This document shows positions 45,637-54,487 of a DNA stretch of 64,000 nt, one piece after another (position 1 is the first letter of the stretch; each line of letters starts with the position of its first letter). Below the pieces are notes generated by a model. The model was given only the letters and a program-made list of their open reading frames with translations, ran no database searches and was not told the origin of the DNA. Source of the DNA: Microbulbifer sp. VAAF005 (GTDB lineage Bacteria; Pseudomonadota; Gammaproteobacteria; Pseudomonadales; Cellvibrionaceae); NCBI RefSeq assembly GCF_030012985.1, contig NZ_CP120233.1, positions 4,459,001-4,523,000 of the forward strand. Reading direction: 5' to 3'. A program made the translations under genes and the position numbers.

Positions 45637-46176
45637 TCACAGCTTGCGATTGATGACGCCACGATGCAGCTGGTACTGGCCGATACGCGTGTCATCGAAG
45701 TAATGCTCCAGAGTACGGTGCATGATAGGAAACGCGATTTCTTTCCAGGGAATTTCATCTTCGCGAAATAGCTCCACCTCAAGAGATTCTGGCCCGGGCC
45801 CGAAATTCATATCGGTCAATTCCCCCCGGTACATCATATAAACCTGATTGATGTGAGGAATATCATAAATGGAGTAGAGATCGTCCACACGAATACTGGC
45901 CCGGGCTTCTTCCCAAGATTCCCGTAAGGCGCCTTCTTCACTTGTCTCACCACTCTCCATAAATCCGGCAGGTAGGGTCCAAAGCCCCAAGCGCGGTTGT
46001 ATAGCGCGCTTGCACAACATTACTTTATTGTCGACGTAGGGGAGGACCCCGACAATAACACGGGGGTTAATGTAATAAATGGCGCCGCAATCGCCACAGG
46101 TGTGGCGGGGGCGGTCATCGCCCTTGGGAATGGAAAGTGTTACGGCGTTACTGCCGCATTGGCTGCAAAATTTCAT
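45637..46176 (-). CDS. Nudix hydrolase with zinc ribbon
   Basis: 179 residues from the ATG at 46176; the in-frame start at 46197 adds seven residues with no ribosome site. An N-terminal zinc ribbon (MKFCSQCGS, then CGDCG) is followed by a Nudix domain with the box GFMESGETSEEGALRESWEE and then ARA, where the usual terminal Gly is Ala. This is the NudC-like group without the full NudC N-terminal domain; likely substrates are nucleoside-diphosphate derivatives such as NADH or ADP-ribose, by family only. It is divergent from the RND operon over about 100 bases. Confidence 0.89.
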   Translation of the reverse strand: MKFCSQCGSNAVTLSIPKGDDRPRHTCGDCGAIYYINPRVIVGVLPYVDNKVMLCKRAIQPRLGLWTLPAGFMESGETSEEGALRESWEEARASIRVDDLYSIYDIPHINQVYMMYRGELTDMNFGPGPESLEVELFREDEIPWKEIAFPIMHRTLEHYFDDTRIGQYQLHRGVINRKL

Positions 46177-46278
46177 GGCGTCAGTATACCCATGCAAGAT
46201 TTGAGCGCCAGCTTCCCGACCGGTTGACGCCTATAGTTGTTAGTGATGTTGAAGTATAAAGGCGGTATCTACCCTGCG

Positions 46279-47568
46279 ATGGCGCGTTTTTTTCTGCTCG
46301 GACTAGCGCTCCTTGTCCTTTGCGCCTGTGGCGGTAAAGGCGAAGAGGAAAAGGCGCCACCTCCCCCGCCAGTAGAAGTACTGGTTGTTAGGGAGGAGCC
46401 TGTTATCCCCCGCTTTGAATTCGTCGGACGGGTAGAGGCAACTGATGAATATCAAGTCCGCCCACGAGTACAAGGGTATATCCAGAGCCGCAATTTTACC
46501 GAGGGGGAAACCGTCCAGAAAGGGCAGTTACTGTTTGAAATTGACCCGCGCCCTTTTATTGCCGAACTGGCGAATCAGCGCGCTACTCTGGAACAATCCC
46601 AAGCCTCCCTGAGAGTTGCTGAGCGGAACTTCCACCGTGGCCGCCGTTTGGTGGCCACTGGGGCTATCAGCCAGGTACAGATGGATGAGCTTGAAGGCAA
46701 TTTTGAGGAAGCGGAATCCCAAGTCGATGCCAATCGCGCCAAAGTGCAAAGCGCTGAGCTGGATCTTTCTTATACCAAAGTTTACGCGCCACTCACTGGA
46801 AGAATCGGGCGTACAGAATTTCCAGTGGGTTCCCTGGTAGGGCCAAGCACCGATCCCCTGGCCACCATCGTAAAAATGGATCCCATTTATGTGCTCTTTG
46901 AAGTGCCAGAAGAGCAACTTTATGCGGTGCAGGTGGATTCCCAGAGGCGACAGCGAGAGGGTTTAAGTCCCACTCGCCTGGATGTCCGCATTGAGTTACC
47001 CGACGGCAATTACTACCCCCATAAGGGCAAAATCGTATTTATCGATAATCAGATCGATCCCAATACCGGATCGGTAGCGGTGCGCTCCCTGTTTCCCAAT
47101 CCAGGCCAACTATTAGTACAGGGCCAGTTTGCCCGAGTTTCCATAAGCGTCTACACCGGCAATGACGCCCTGAGGCCGCTGGTACCCCAGTCAGCGGTCA
47201 TGGAGGATATGCAGGGCCGTTACGTCTTTGTTTTGGGCAAAGATAATATTGCGGAGAAGCGCTACCTGACCTTGGGGCAGAGGGAAGGGGAGTTGTGGGC
47301 TGTAGATCGCGGGCTTGTCGCCGGTGAATCTGTAATCGTTAATGGTTTGCAGAGGGTTGTCGCAGGAAAGCCGGTGACGCCGCAAAACACCCCTAGAAAC
47401 CCCTACGATGTTGAAGCACCACCAGCCCCTCCCGCCGAGCAAAGTAGTAGTTCTGCGGCGAAATCTGGCTCTACAGACAGTCAAGGGGAGAGAGAGCTAC
47501 CGGTAACTGATGGGGAGGCGGCGCCAGCAAGCCCTGAATCTGAGGGGCATGACGATGACTACAAATAG
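46279..47568 (+). CDS. RND efflux membrane fusion protein (AcrA/MexA-like lipoprotein)
   Basis: The periplasmic adaptor of a tripartite drug-efflux pump. The chosen ATG at 46279 opens a lipoprotein signal (MARFFLLGLALLVLCAC, lipobox LCAC); in-frame ATG 46246 is also possible and neither has a strong ribosome site. About 429 residues with VQPxV-type VRPRVQGYIQSRNFTEGETVQKGQLLFEIDPRPF (lipoyl hairpin), the alpha-hairpin, YTKVYAPLTGRIGRTEFPVG, and a beta-barrel region. A Pro-rich spacer lies after the lipid site and a Pro/Ser-rich tail at the C terminus. It is 12 bases upstream of the RND pump gene. No outer-membrane channel gene is in the operon. Confidence 0.93.
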   Translation: MARFFLLGLALLVLCACGGKGEEEKAPPPPPVEVLVVREEPVIPRFEFVGRVEATDEYQVRPRVQGYIQSRNFTEGETVQKGQLLFEIDPRPFIAELANQRATLEQSQASLRVAERNFHRGRRLVATGAISQVQMDELEGNFEEAESQVDANRAKVQSAELDLSYTKVYAPLTGRIGRTEFPVGSLVGPSTDPLATIVKMDPIYVLFEVPEEQLYAVQVDSQRRQREGLSPTRLDVRIELPDGNYYPHKGKIVFIDNQIDPNTGSVAVRSLFPNPGQLLVQGQFARVSISVYTGNDALRPLVPQSAVMEDMQGRYVFVLGKDNIAEKRYLTLGQREGELWAVDRGLVAGESVIVNGLQRVVAGKPVTPQNTPRNPYDVEAPPAPPAEQSSSSAAKSGSTDSQGERELPVTDGEAAPASPESEGHDDDYK

Positions 47569-47580
47569 CTGTCGCTGCCC

Positions 47581-50500
47581 ATGATTAGCGCCTTTTGTAT
47601 CCGGCGGCCACGATTCGCCTTTGTTATTTCCATATTGATCACCCTCGCAGGGATACTCTCCTTGCCACAATTACCGGTGTCGCAATTCCCTGAAATAACG
47701 CCACCGACCATCAATGTCGCCGCCACGTTTGCCGGTGCCAGCGCTGAAGTAGTGCGCGATAGTGTGGCTGTGCCGATTGAGTCGCAAGTTAATGGTGTGG
47801 AGGGCATGGATTATATGTCTTCCACCAGTGGCAATGATGGCTCCTACAGTCTCACAGTGACATTCAAGCCTGGCTACGACGATGACATCGCCCAGGTTAA
47901 TGTTCAGAACCGGGTGGAGCAGGCCACTCCCCAGCTACCTGAGGATGTGAAAAGGGATGGGGTGGTAGTTTCCAAGCAGAGCACCACGCTGTTACTAGTA
48001 GTCAATTTGTTTTCCCCAGATGAAAAGTTTGATGAATTATTTCTGGCAAACTACGCCGAGATTTATTTAAAAGATGAATTGGCGCGGGTGCTGGGGGTGA
48101 GCAGTGTTGTTATTTTTGGCTCGCGCAATTACGCCATGCGCCTTTGGCTCGACCCCAACCGAATGGCCTCGTTAGATGTCACCGCCCAGGATGTTATCTC
48201 TGCGGTGCAGGCACAGAACGTAGAGGTAGCTGCCGGTCAGATCGGGGCGCCACCGATCCGCCAAGATCAGCAGTTCCAATACAATATTTTGGTGCAGGGG
48301 CGCTTGGTATCTCCCAGTGAGTTTGAGGACATCACCATCCGCGCCAAGCCCGATGGTGCCATGGTAAAAGTCAAGGATGTGGCGAGGGTGGAGCTGGGAA
48401 GTGAATCTTACTCTTCCTATGGGCAATTGGATAACCAGGCTTCAGCAGTGATAGGGGTGTACCAGCTGCCCGAGGCAAATGCGATCGAAGTGGCCGATGG
48501 CATAAAGGCCAAGGTTGCTGAGCTGTCGAAGCGCTTCCCAGATGGGCTGGAAGCGGAGATTCTCTACGACACCACATTATTCGTAGAGGCCTCAATTAAA
48601 GAGGTTGTGGAAACACTGATTATTGCCCTGATATTGGTAATACTGGTGGTTTTTTTGTTTCTGCAGGATTGGCGCTCTACGCTGGTACCAGCCATTGCTA
48701 TTCCCGTATCCCTGATAGGCACCTTTGCCTTAATGCTGGCATTTGGGATGACGATTAACACCATCACATTGTTTGCCTTAATCCTGGCGATAGGCATAGT
48801 GGTAGATGATGCGATTATCGTGGTGGAAAACACCCAGCGGTTAATGGCTGATGGCCTCCCGCCAAAGGAAGCCGCGCTGGAATCGATGCGTGAAGTTACC
48901 GGCCCCGTTATTGCTACTACCCTTGTTTTGTTTGCAGTTTTTGTCCCGGTAATGTTAATGCCGGGAATTACGGGGAAAATGTATCAGCAGTTTGCTGTCA
49001 CCATTTCAATGGCGGTGGCCATTTCCTCCCTGAATGCACTGACATTAAGTCCGGCCCTCTGTGCCAGTTTGTTAAAGCCGAGCAAAGACGGGGAAGTAGC
49101 CGGTATTAAAGAGACCGGTATTTTTGGTTTCTTTAATAAAGCTCTGCATATTTCTACAAGTTTTTATGTGGGAATGGTGAGGACTTGTATCAAAATACCG
49201 CTTATCGGTATTGCCTCAATTATTCTGATTTTATTATTCTGTTATTTACTCTTTACCCGAATTCCTACCGGTTTTATTCCCGATGAAGATCAGGGCACGT
49301 TTATGTTACACGTGCAGTTGCCAGATGGATCTTCCCTGGAGCGAACCGGACCCATTGTCAATCAAGTGACCGATGTTCTAATGGAAGAGCCAGGTATGGC
49401 TCATGTGGTTGGAGTGCCCGGTTACAACCTGCTTACCAGCAGTGTTTCTTCCAATACCGCAATGATGTTTGCTGTGTTAAAACCCTGGGATGACCGCACG
49501 AACAGAGAAGATAGCCAGTTTGCCATTATGGATCGGGTACAGAAAAAGTTATCTGCAATTCCCGATGCGCAAGTGCTGCCGTTTGTCATTCCACCACTAC
49601 CGGGTATTGGCACTGTTGGTGGATTTGAATTTGTACTCGAAGATCTACAGGGGCGCAGTATTACTGAATTGTCACAGGTCTTGTTTGACCTGCTGGGCAA
49701 TGCCAATCAGCGCAGTGAAATCTCCCAGGCCTTTACCAGTTTTCAGGCCGCCACACCGCAGCTGGAATTAAAGGTGGATAAAGAGAAATCACATGTGCTT
49801 GGGGTCCCGCTGCCAGATGTGTATTTAACGTTGCAAACCTTTTTGGGTGGCTATTACATCAATGACTTTAACCTATATGGAAAGGTCTTTCGTGTAATCG
49901 CTCAGGCCGATGCACAATTTCGCGATAAAGAGGAAAATCTGGCTGGTTTTTATGTTCGTGCCAATAGTGGCGGTTTAGTACCGCTGACTTCGATCTCAAC
50001 TATTACTCCGGTGGTCGCGCCACAAACAATAACCCGTTACAACTTATATAACAGCGTCACCATTAATGGGTCACCGGCACCGGGGTATTCCAGTGGCCAG
50101 GCAATGGATGCGATGGAAGACTTGGCATCAAAGTTGCCAGAAGGTTATGGATACGAGTGGACGGGCATCAGTTTACAGGAGGTGACTGCGGGTAATCTGG
50201 CCCCAATCCTGTTCTCTTTGGCCGTGATATTTGTCTACTTGTTTTTGGTCGCCCAATATGAGAGCTGGACTATCCCCTTTGCGGTGATGTTGTGTGTCCC
50301 CATTGCGATTGGTGGCGCAATGTTTACGGTATTTATCGCAGGGTCTATCAACAATCTCTATACGCAGATCGGCTTGGTATTACTGATTGGGATGGCAGCA
50401 AAGAGTGCGATTCTGATAGTAGAGTTTGCCTGCGTGGAACGCGATAAGGGTCAGTCTATTGCGGATGCGGCTCTGTCGGCCACACGCCTGCGATTCCGCG

Positions 50501-50754
50501 CGGTTTTAATGACGGCCATGTCCTTTATTTTAGGGGTAATTCCACTACTGGTCGCCACCGGTGCCGGCGCAGTAAGCCGGGTTTCCCTGGGGCTGGTGGT
50601 CTTTGGTGGGATGTTGGCTGCGAGTCTCTTCGCCACTTTACTAGTGCCTGTGTATTACGCCTTGGTGCAAACGGTGCGGGAAAAGCTGAAAGGGGGCTAT
50701 ACCCCCAAAATTGATGAGGATAAGACCGCGAATGGTGGGTCTGAATCCACCTGA
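47581..50754 (+). CDS. RND multidrug efflux transporter (HAE1/AcrB family)
   Basis: The 1057-residue proton-driven inner-membrane pump. Features: the N-terminal FCIRRPRFAFVISILITLAG, LPVSQFPEITPP, and the GIVVDDAIIVVEN segment with the conserved Asp pair (D409/D410) that carries protons. These are followed by the second half with repeat motifs such as TPVVAPQTITRYNLYNSVTING and GAGAVSRVSLGLVV. Twelve helices and two large periplasmic loops are apparent. It is 12 bases behind the adaptor, so co-transcribed; no TolC/OprM follows, so the channel is supplied from elsewhere. It resembles MexF/AcrB-type pumps, but the drug range cannot be told. Confidence 0.96.
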   Translation: MISAFCIRRPRFAFVISILITLAGILSLPQLPVSQFPEITPPTINVAATFAGASAEVVRDSVAVPIESQVNGVEGMDYMSSTSGNDGSYSLTVTFKPGYDDDIAQVNVQNRVEQATPQLPEDVKRDGVVVSKQSTTLLLVVNLFSPDEKFDELFLANYAEIYLKDELARVLGVSSVVIFGSRNYAMRLWLDPNRMASLDVTAQDVISAVQAQNVEVAAGQIGAPPIRQDQQFQYNILVQGRLVSPSEFEDITIRAKPDGAMVKVKDVARVELGSESYSSYGQLDNQASAVIGVYQLPEANAIEVADGIKAKVAELSKRFPDGLEAEILYDTTLFVEASIKEVVETLIIALILVILVVFLFLQDWRSTLVPAIAIPVSLIGTFALMLAFGMTINTITLFALILAIGIVVDDAIIVVENTQRLMADGLPPKEAALESMREVTGPVIATTLVLFAVFVPVMLMPGITGKMYQQFAVTISMAVAISSLNALTLSPALCASLLKPSKDGEVAGIKETGIFGFFNKALHISTSFYVGMVRTCIKIPLIGIASIILILLFCYLLFTRIPTGFIPDEDQGTFMLHVQLPDGSSLERTGPIVNQVTDVLMEEPGMAHVVGVPGYNLLTSSVSSNTAMMFAVLKPWDDRTNREDSQFAIMDRVQKKLSAIPDAQVLPFVIPPLPGIGTVGGFEFVLEDLQGRSITELSQVLFDLLGNANQRSEISQAFTSFQAATPQLELKVDKEKSHVLGVPLPDVYLTLQTFLGGYYINDFNLYGKVFRVIAQADAQFRDKEENLAGFYVRANSGGLVPLTSISTITPVVAPQTITRYNLYNSVTINGSPAPGYSSGQAMDAMEDLASKLPEGYGYEWTGISLQEVTAGNLAPILFSLAVIFVYLFLVAQYESWTIPFAVMLCVPIAIGGAMFTVFIAGSINNLYTQIGLVLLIGMAAKSAILIVEFACVERDKGQSIADAALSATRLRFRAVLMTAMSFILGVIPLLVATGAGAVSRVSLGLVVFGGMLAASLFATLLVPVYYALVQTVREKLKGGYTPKIDEDKTANGGSEST

Positions 50755-50887
50755 GTCAAGCTGTTGATTGTGTGGTAGGGTGGTAAGTCACAAATGGATA
50801 TTGTGGCATATCGCTCAGTGTTACTGCTGAAAACCGGTATGATGAATGTTAAGGAGCCTCGTAGCAGTCGGGGTAGGACACAGATTT

Positions 50888-51499
50888 ATGCTAGAGATCA
50901 TTGAACAGAAAATCGTAGGGCAAATTGAAGATTTGGAAGCGCGGGTTCCAGTAGGCCCGGATCTCCACGGGCATGCGGCAGTATTGATTGCACTTACTGA
51001 TGAACCCGATCCCCAGGTTATTCTTACTAAGCGCTCAGCAAATCTCTCTACACACTCCGGTGAAGTCTCACTGCCAGGAGGCCGCTGGGATGCTACCGAC
51101 CCATCACTTCAATTTACCGCCTTGCGTGAAGCAGAAGAGGAAGTCAGTCTGCCTATGGATGATGTGCGTATACTCGGCCCCCTTTGGCCACGCACTACTC
51201 GTTGGCAGGTACATGTTACCCCTTGGTTGGGAATAATTTCTCCGGAAATTCACCTGTCCCCAAACCCTGGAGAATTGGATGCAGTATTTCGAGTTCCTTT
51301 GTCATTTTTTCTGGCGGACCCACGTATTCGCACTGATCGGATTATTATTGATAATCAGGCGATTTATCTGCCGGCCTACAGATATGAAGGTTATGAAATC
51401 TGGGGCTTTACAGCAGGTGTCATAACCGAATTTTTAGTGAAAATACTGGGGGCATCAATTGGCCGCCGTGATGATGTGCCGTTGCGTGCACTCAATTAG
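50888..51499 (+). CDS. nudL: CoA pyrophosphatase (NudL-type Nudix hydrolase)
   Basis: 203 residues from the ATG at 50888 (AGGA ten bases upstream); an in-frame upstream extension is not conserved. The UPF0035/NudL signature ILTKRSANLSTHSGEVSLPGG sits directly before the Nudix box (GRWDATDPSLQFTALREAEE then EVSLP). Members cleave coenzyme A and acyl-CoA pyrophosphate bonds. It stands alone, about 130 bases after the RND gene. Confidence 0.93.
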   Translation: MLEIIEQKIVGQIEDLEARVPVGPDLHGHAAVLIALTDEPDPQVILTKRSANLSTHSGEVSLPGGRWDATDPSLQFTALREAEEEVSLPMDDVRILGPLWPRTTRWQVHVTPWLGIISPEIHLSPNPGELDAVFRVPLSFFLADPRIRTDRIIIDNQAIYLPAYRYEGYEIWGFTAGVITEFLVKILGASIGRRDDVPLRALN

Positions 51500-51527
51500 C
51501 TCGGCTTACTATATAAGATTTGGATTT

Positions 51528-52042
51528 TTATTTGTTTGGGGGCTCAGGTATCGGCTCACCCAAGTCATCCCAAGCATCCAGTAGTTTTTGTATGATTTTT
51601 CCAGCATCAGGGTCGGCGTTGAGGATGGGAAATTCCGGGTCTTCAGGTAGTTTAACCTCTTCTCCTCGTCGACATTCGATTAACCAGTTGTTATCGATTT
51701 TTACGAACTTATCCCGGTATTCTCCTACGGCACCAATACGATAGCCGGATCGTGTTGCTATTACTTGTAGAGTCGCTGCTTTCCCTGAAGCGGACTGCCC
51801 ATCTTTAGAAATGGAATATAGGGGGAGCTTGTGATGTGCCAACTTCCCAACTTGCTGTGAATAGTTGCGTAGCGCTCTAGTTTCTCCCTTCCCCGAATCA
51901 TAATATTGCCACGTTCAAATCGACCATCGGGTGTAAATAATGATGCCCAGCCTCGGGCATCATTATTGTCGATAGTTAGTGTGTAACGGGCGAGTAGATC
52001 ACTAATCGCAAATCGGTCTTTGAATAATTGTAAATTATCCAT
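51528..52042 (-). pseudogene. SnoaL-like (NTF2-fold) gene disrupted by a near-tandem duplication
   Basis: The frame from the ATG at 52042 gives the first part of a SnoaL_4-type protein (FKDRFAISDLLARYTLTIDNNDARGWASLF, then GREKLERYATIHSKL) and then runs out at 51761. A second frame from about 51842 gives the rest (LAHHKLPLYSISKDG, VGEYRDKFVKIDNNWLIECRR). CCAACTT occurs at 51839-51845 and again at 51847-51853. Removing one 8-base unit restores an uninterrupted protein reading HSKLAHHKLPLYSI, about 167 residues. This is a duplication-type mutation, not a homopolymer slip. Members of this fold include dehydratases, hydrolases and limonene-epoxide-like enzymes; the function of the ancestor is unknown. 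Confidence 0.8.
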
Positions 52043-52365
52043 TCCCCTGCCCCTTTTGTTGTCACAAGTGGATACTAATGAGAATAGCTTCTATAGCTGA
52101 AATTGTAAGTGCATTTTCCTGGCCTGTGATCAGTGCCAATGTAATTCAAAGCTAATCACAAATTGTTTGGTTGTTTTTGAGGGAAGAATAGAAATGTTTA
52201 CTTGTGTAAAGCGAGGTGCACAACCCCGTTAAATCCTTTGTCGTTTGGTGACTATTTCAGGATTTTAACCAGTGGCGGGATTTATTTGAGACATAAGTAC
52301 TAGATATACTGTAAGTTTCTTATATTCTTATTTTTTCTTATTGTATACGTTATTGGGTTGTTTGA
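52043..52365. other. 323-bp AT-rich gap, no gene recognised
   Basis: It lies between the divergent broken SnoaL-like gene and the small lipoprotein gene. It must hold promoters for both; no repeat, hairpin or reading frame with support was found. Confidence 0.45.
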
Positions 52366-52719
52366 ATGAGATCTCTCTCTTTTTTCTGTGTGTTGCTGGG
52401 AATCGGATTAATCCAGGCTTGTGCAATGTCTACGGTACCCCCTAAGTATCAAGGGCAATGGGCTGGAACCCAGGAATCCTGTAAGGCCTCTTCTGCAGAT
52501 AATTTGATGACTCTGGCGGACAATCGAGTTCTGTTTACTGAATCATCAGGGCAATTGATGTCGGCTAGCCAGAATGATGGCAACCTTCACCTGGTATTTG
52601 ATATGCAAGGCGAAGGGGAGCAGTGGAAATCAGAGGAAGTCTACTCTCTGACTTCAGGAGGAAACGTATTGGTGCGTTACACTCAAGATTCCACATTTAA
52701 GTATTTTCGCTGCAATTAA
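52366..52719 (+). CDS. Small lipoprotein of unknown function
   Basis: 117 residues with a lipoprotein signal (MRSLSFFCVLLGIGLIQAC; lipobox IQAC). The mature 98 residues contain the two cysteines C40 and C116 and alternating beta-strand patterns (YQGQWAGTQESC, LHLVFDMQGEG, VLVRYTQDSTFKYFRC), so a small beta-barrel or lipocalin-like fold is plausible. I do not recognise a family. The start ATG lacks a strong ribosome site. No operon partner. Confidence 0.72.
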   Translation: MRSLSFFCVLLGIGLIQACAMSTVPPKYQGQWAGTQESCKASSADNLMTLADNRVLFTESSGQLMSASQNDGNLHLVFDMQGEGEQWKSEEVYSLTSGGNVLVRYTQDSTFKYFRCN

Positions 52720-53102
52720 TGATATTGAATGTTGCGATAATTAGCTTAAAAAAGGTAAGGGGAGCTATTACTAGAGTTTCTTCTCCTCAAACTTAGGAGA
52801 CTTTGAATAATTCCTTGATGCCTCTGGTTTCCAGGACGGTTCACAATCAAGTTGCGGCCTCGCAGAAATGTCTAGACCTTTCAAGAAGTCGCAACTCAGA
52901 GTGTGGACCGCTCTGAAAACCCCGTAAGGCGAGCCTTGAAGGCCGCGGGCATTACAGCTGCGAAAAGCTCTCTCTCACTTCCATCTTTGTGCTCATGCAG
53001 ATAAGTTGTAGGCTATACCCGATAATAGAAGTGTCGCCTCCAAAAGCTATAAATATAGCTCTATTGAGCTGAATAACTCTGTGAATAAGCTCTTTTTTAC
53101 TG
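52720..53102. other. Intergenic region with stacked short inverted repeats
   Basis: AGTTGCG (52850-52856) pairs with CGCAACT (52890-52896), and directly after it TCAGAG (52896-52901) pairs with CTCTGA (52911-52916). A further run, AAGGCGAGCCTTGAAGGCC, can fold. On the minus strand an uninterrupted frame of about 60 codons crosses it but has no start or ribosome site. The structure suggests a remnant of a repeat or transposon end, or a folded RNA; no family can be named. Confidence 0.4.
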
Positions 53103-53987
53103 TTAATTATTAGCTAAAGATTTTAATTGGGTCTTAATGGCTTTGATAAATTTTTGTACCTTTGCCGGCGGTCTTTTTGAAAATAGATGCATATAATGAA
53201 TAGGCGCAGCGGCGACAGGTGCTATCGGACAAAGAGCTCCGTTATCAACTCTTTTTCGGGCGGCAATATCAGGTAGCTGGGCAACACCTAAACCGGCTTC
53301 AGTTAACTGCATGATGTCGTGCAGGGAGTTGCAGCGTATGTTGGGTCTGACTTTTACTTGAACGCCATTTTTAAATTCATATTTTAATGGTGTGCCCTGC
53401 CAATCATTGGCAATATGTGTCCAGTTTTGTAACTCGGTAAGGTCTTCAGGAGTGCCGGACTGCTTCTCGATTAGCTGAGGGCTGGCGTATAGACTTTCAC
53501 CCAATAAGCCAATCTTTGCAACTTTGGCGGATTGAAGTTCAAGATTGCCTACACGAATGGCCAAATCCACCTGGGATTCAATCAAGTCCATGGGGGAATC
53601 ATTGGCTAATAGTCTAATTTTCAATTGCGGGTATTGTTCGGCCAGTCTGATGATTGCTGGAACAATCACTGACTCACACAGTGCGTGGGGAGCTGTCACA
53701 GATAGTGAACCCGCCAATTTATCGCTATTATTCTTAAGGCCTGCTAATGCTGAGTTATATATATCCTTAATCTCTTGGCAGTGGGCGTAAAACTCTGATC
53801 CAGCTTCAGTAAGGGAGAGAGAGCGGGTGCTGCGATAAAGCAACCGTGTGCCAATATCTGACTCCAACCGGGTTACGGCTTGGCTTACTGCTGATTTGGT
53901 GCGCTCCAGCCGATCGGCTGCGAGGGTGAAGCTACGTGCCTCAACTACCGCTAGGAATACCTGCATATCTTCCAGGTTTGGCTTCAT
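53103..53987 (-). CDS. LysR family transcriptional regulator
   Basis: The 294-residue product has the LysR N-terminal helix-turn-helix (LEDMQVFLAVVEARSFTLAADRLERTKSAVSQAVTRLE) and a substrate-binding effector domain from about residue 90 (LSVTAPHALCESVIVPAIIRL). It belongs to the group resembling AaeR/CrgA-like regulators without further resolution. It is divergent from the SnoaL-like gene and hydrolase gene across about 110 bases, the usual layout for a LysR regulator and its target, so it probably controls them; the effector is unknown. Confidence 0.93.
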   Translation of the reverse strand: MKPNLEDMQVFLAVVEARSFTLAADRLERTKSAVSQAVTRLESDIGTRLLYRSTRSLSLTEAGSEFYAHCQEIKDIYNSALAGLKNNSDKLAGSLSVTAPHALCESVIVPAIIRLAEQYPQLKIRLLANDSPMDLIESQVDLAIRVGNLELQSAKVAKIGLLGESLYASPQLIEKQSGTPEDLTELQNWTHIANDWQGTPLKYEFKNGVQVKVRPNIRCNSLHDIMQLTEAGLGVAQLPDIAARKRVDNGALCPIAPVAAAPIHYMHLFSKRPPAKVQKFIKAIKTQLKSLANN

Positions 53988-54098
53988 TGTTTAATTTTCC
54001 TAAACACTAATATCAATCAATAGGTATTTATCACAGCTGGTGCCATGAGGCAATCTATACGCATAAGGTCGTTACCTATAGCAGAAGAGGATTTTGAA

Positions 54099-54476
54099 AT
54101 GAGCGACATTCTGATTGAGAAAACAAAAGCCGCCAGTGAACAGTGGAAGTCTTACTTTAATAGTGGCAATGCCGCAGGCTGTGCATCTATGTATGAAGAG
54201 CTGGCTCAGATGACCGCCAAACCCTTTGGTCTGTTTGAGGGACGGAAGGATATACAAACCTTCTGGCAAAACTTGATTGATCAAGGTTTCGCCGATGTGA
54301 GTTATATAGGCGCAAAGATTGAAGTAGTGGACGAAACCTCAACTGTACTTTCAAGTAATTGGAAAATGAACAATGCACAAGGGGTCATTACACGCGAACT
54401 TTGGGTTCTGCAGGAAGACGGTACTATGCTGCTACGTGATGATCAATTTGAAGCTATAAATCCTAGTGAGAATTAA
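54099..54476 (+). CDS. SnoaL/DUF4440-like NTF2-fold protein
   Basis: About 125 residues from the ATG at 54099, preceded by AGAGG; the longer frame to 54045 crosses the LysR-intergenic control region. NTF2-type features are EQWKSYFNSGNAAGCASMYEELAQMT, LFEGRKDIQTFWQNLIDQGF, then GVITRELWVLQEDGTMLLRDDQFE. Such proteins are cytoplasmic cone-shaped barrels with catalytic or unknown roles. It lies 11 bases before the hydrolase and probably forms an operon with it under the LysR regulator. Confidence 0.8.
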   Translation: MSDILIEKTKAASEQWKSYFNSGNAAGCASMYEELAQMTAKPFGLFEGRKDIQTFWQNLIDQGFADVSYIGAKIEVVDETSTVLSSNWKMNNAQGVITRELWVLQEDGTMLLRDDQFEAINPSEN

Positions 54477-54487
54477 GGGTATTAGCC

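Noticed and set aside
46279..50754. RND efflux genes lacking an outer-membrane channel as a novelty
   Set aside because: Two-gene adaptor plus pump operons using a shared TolC-type channel are common.
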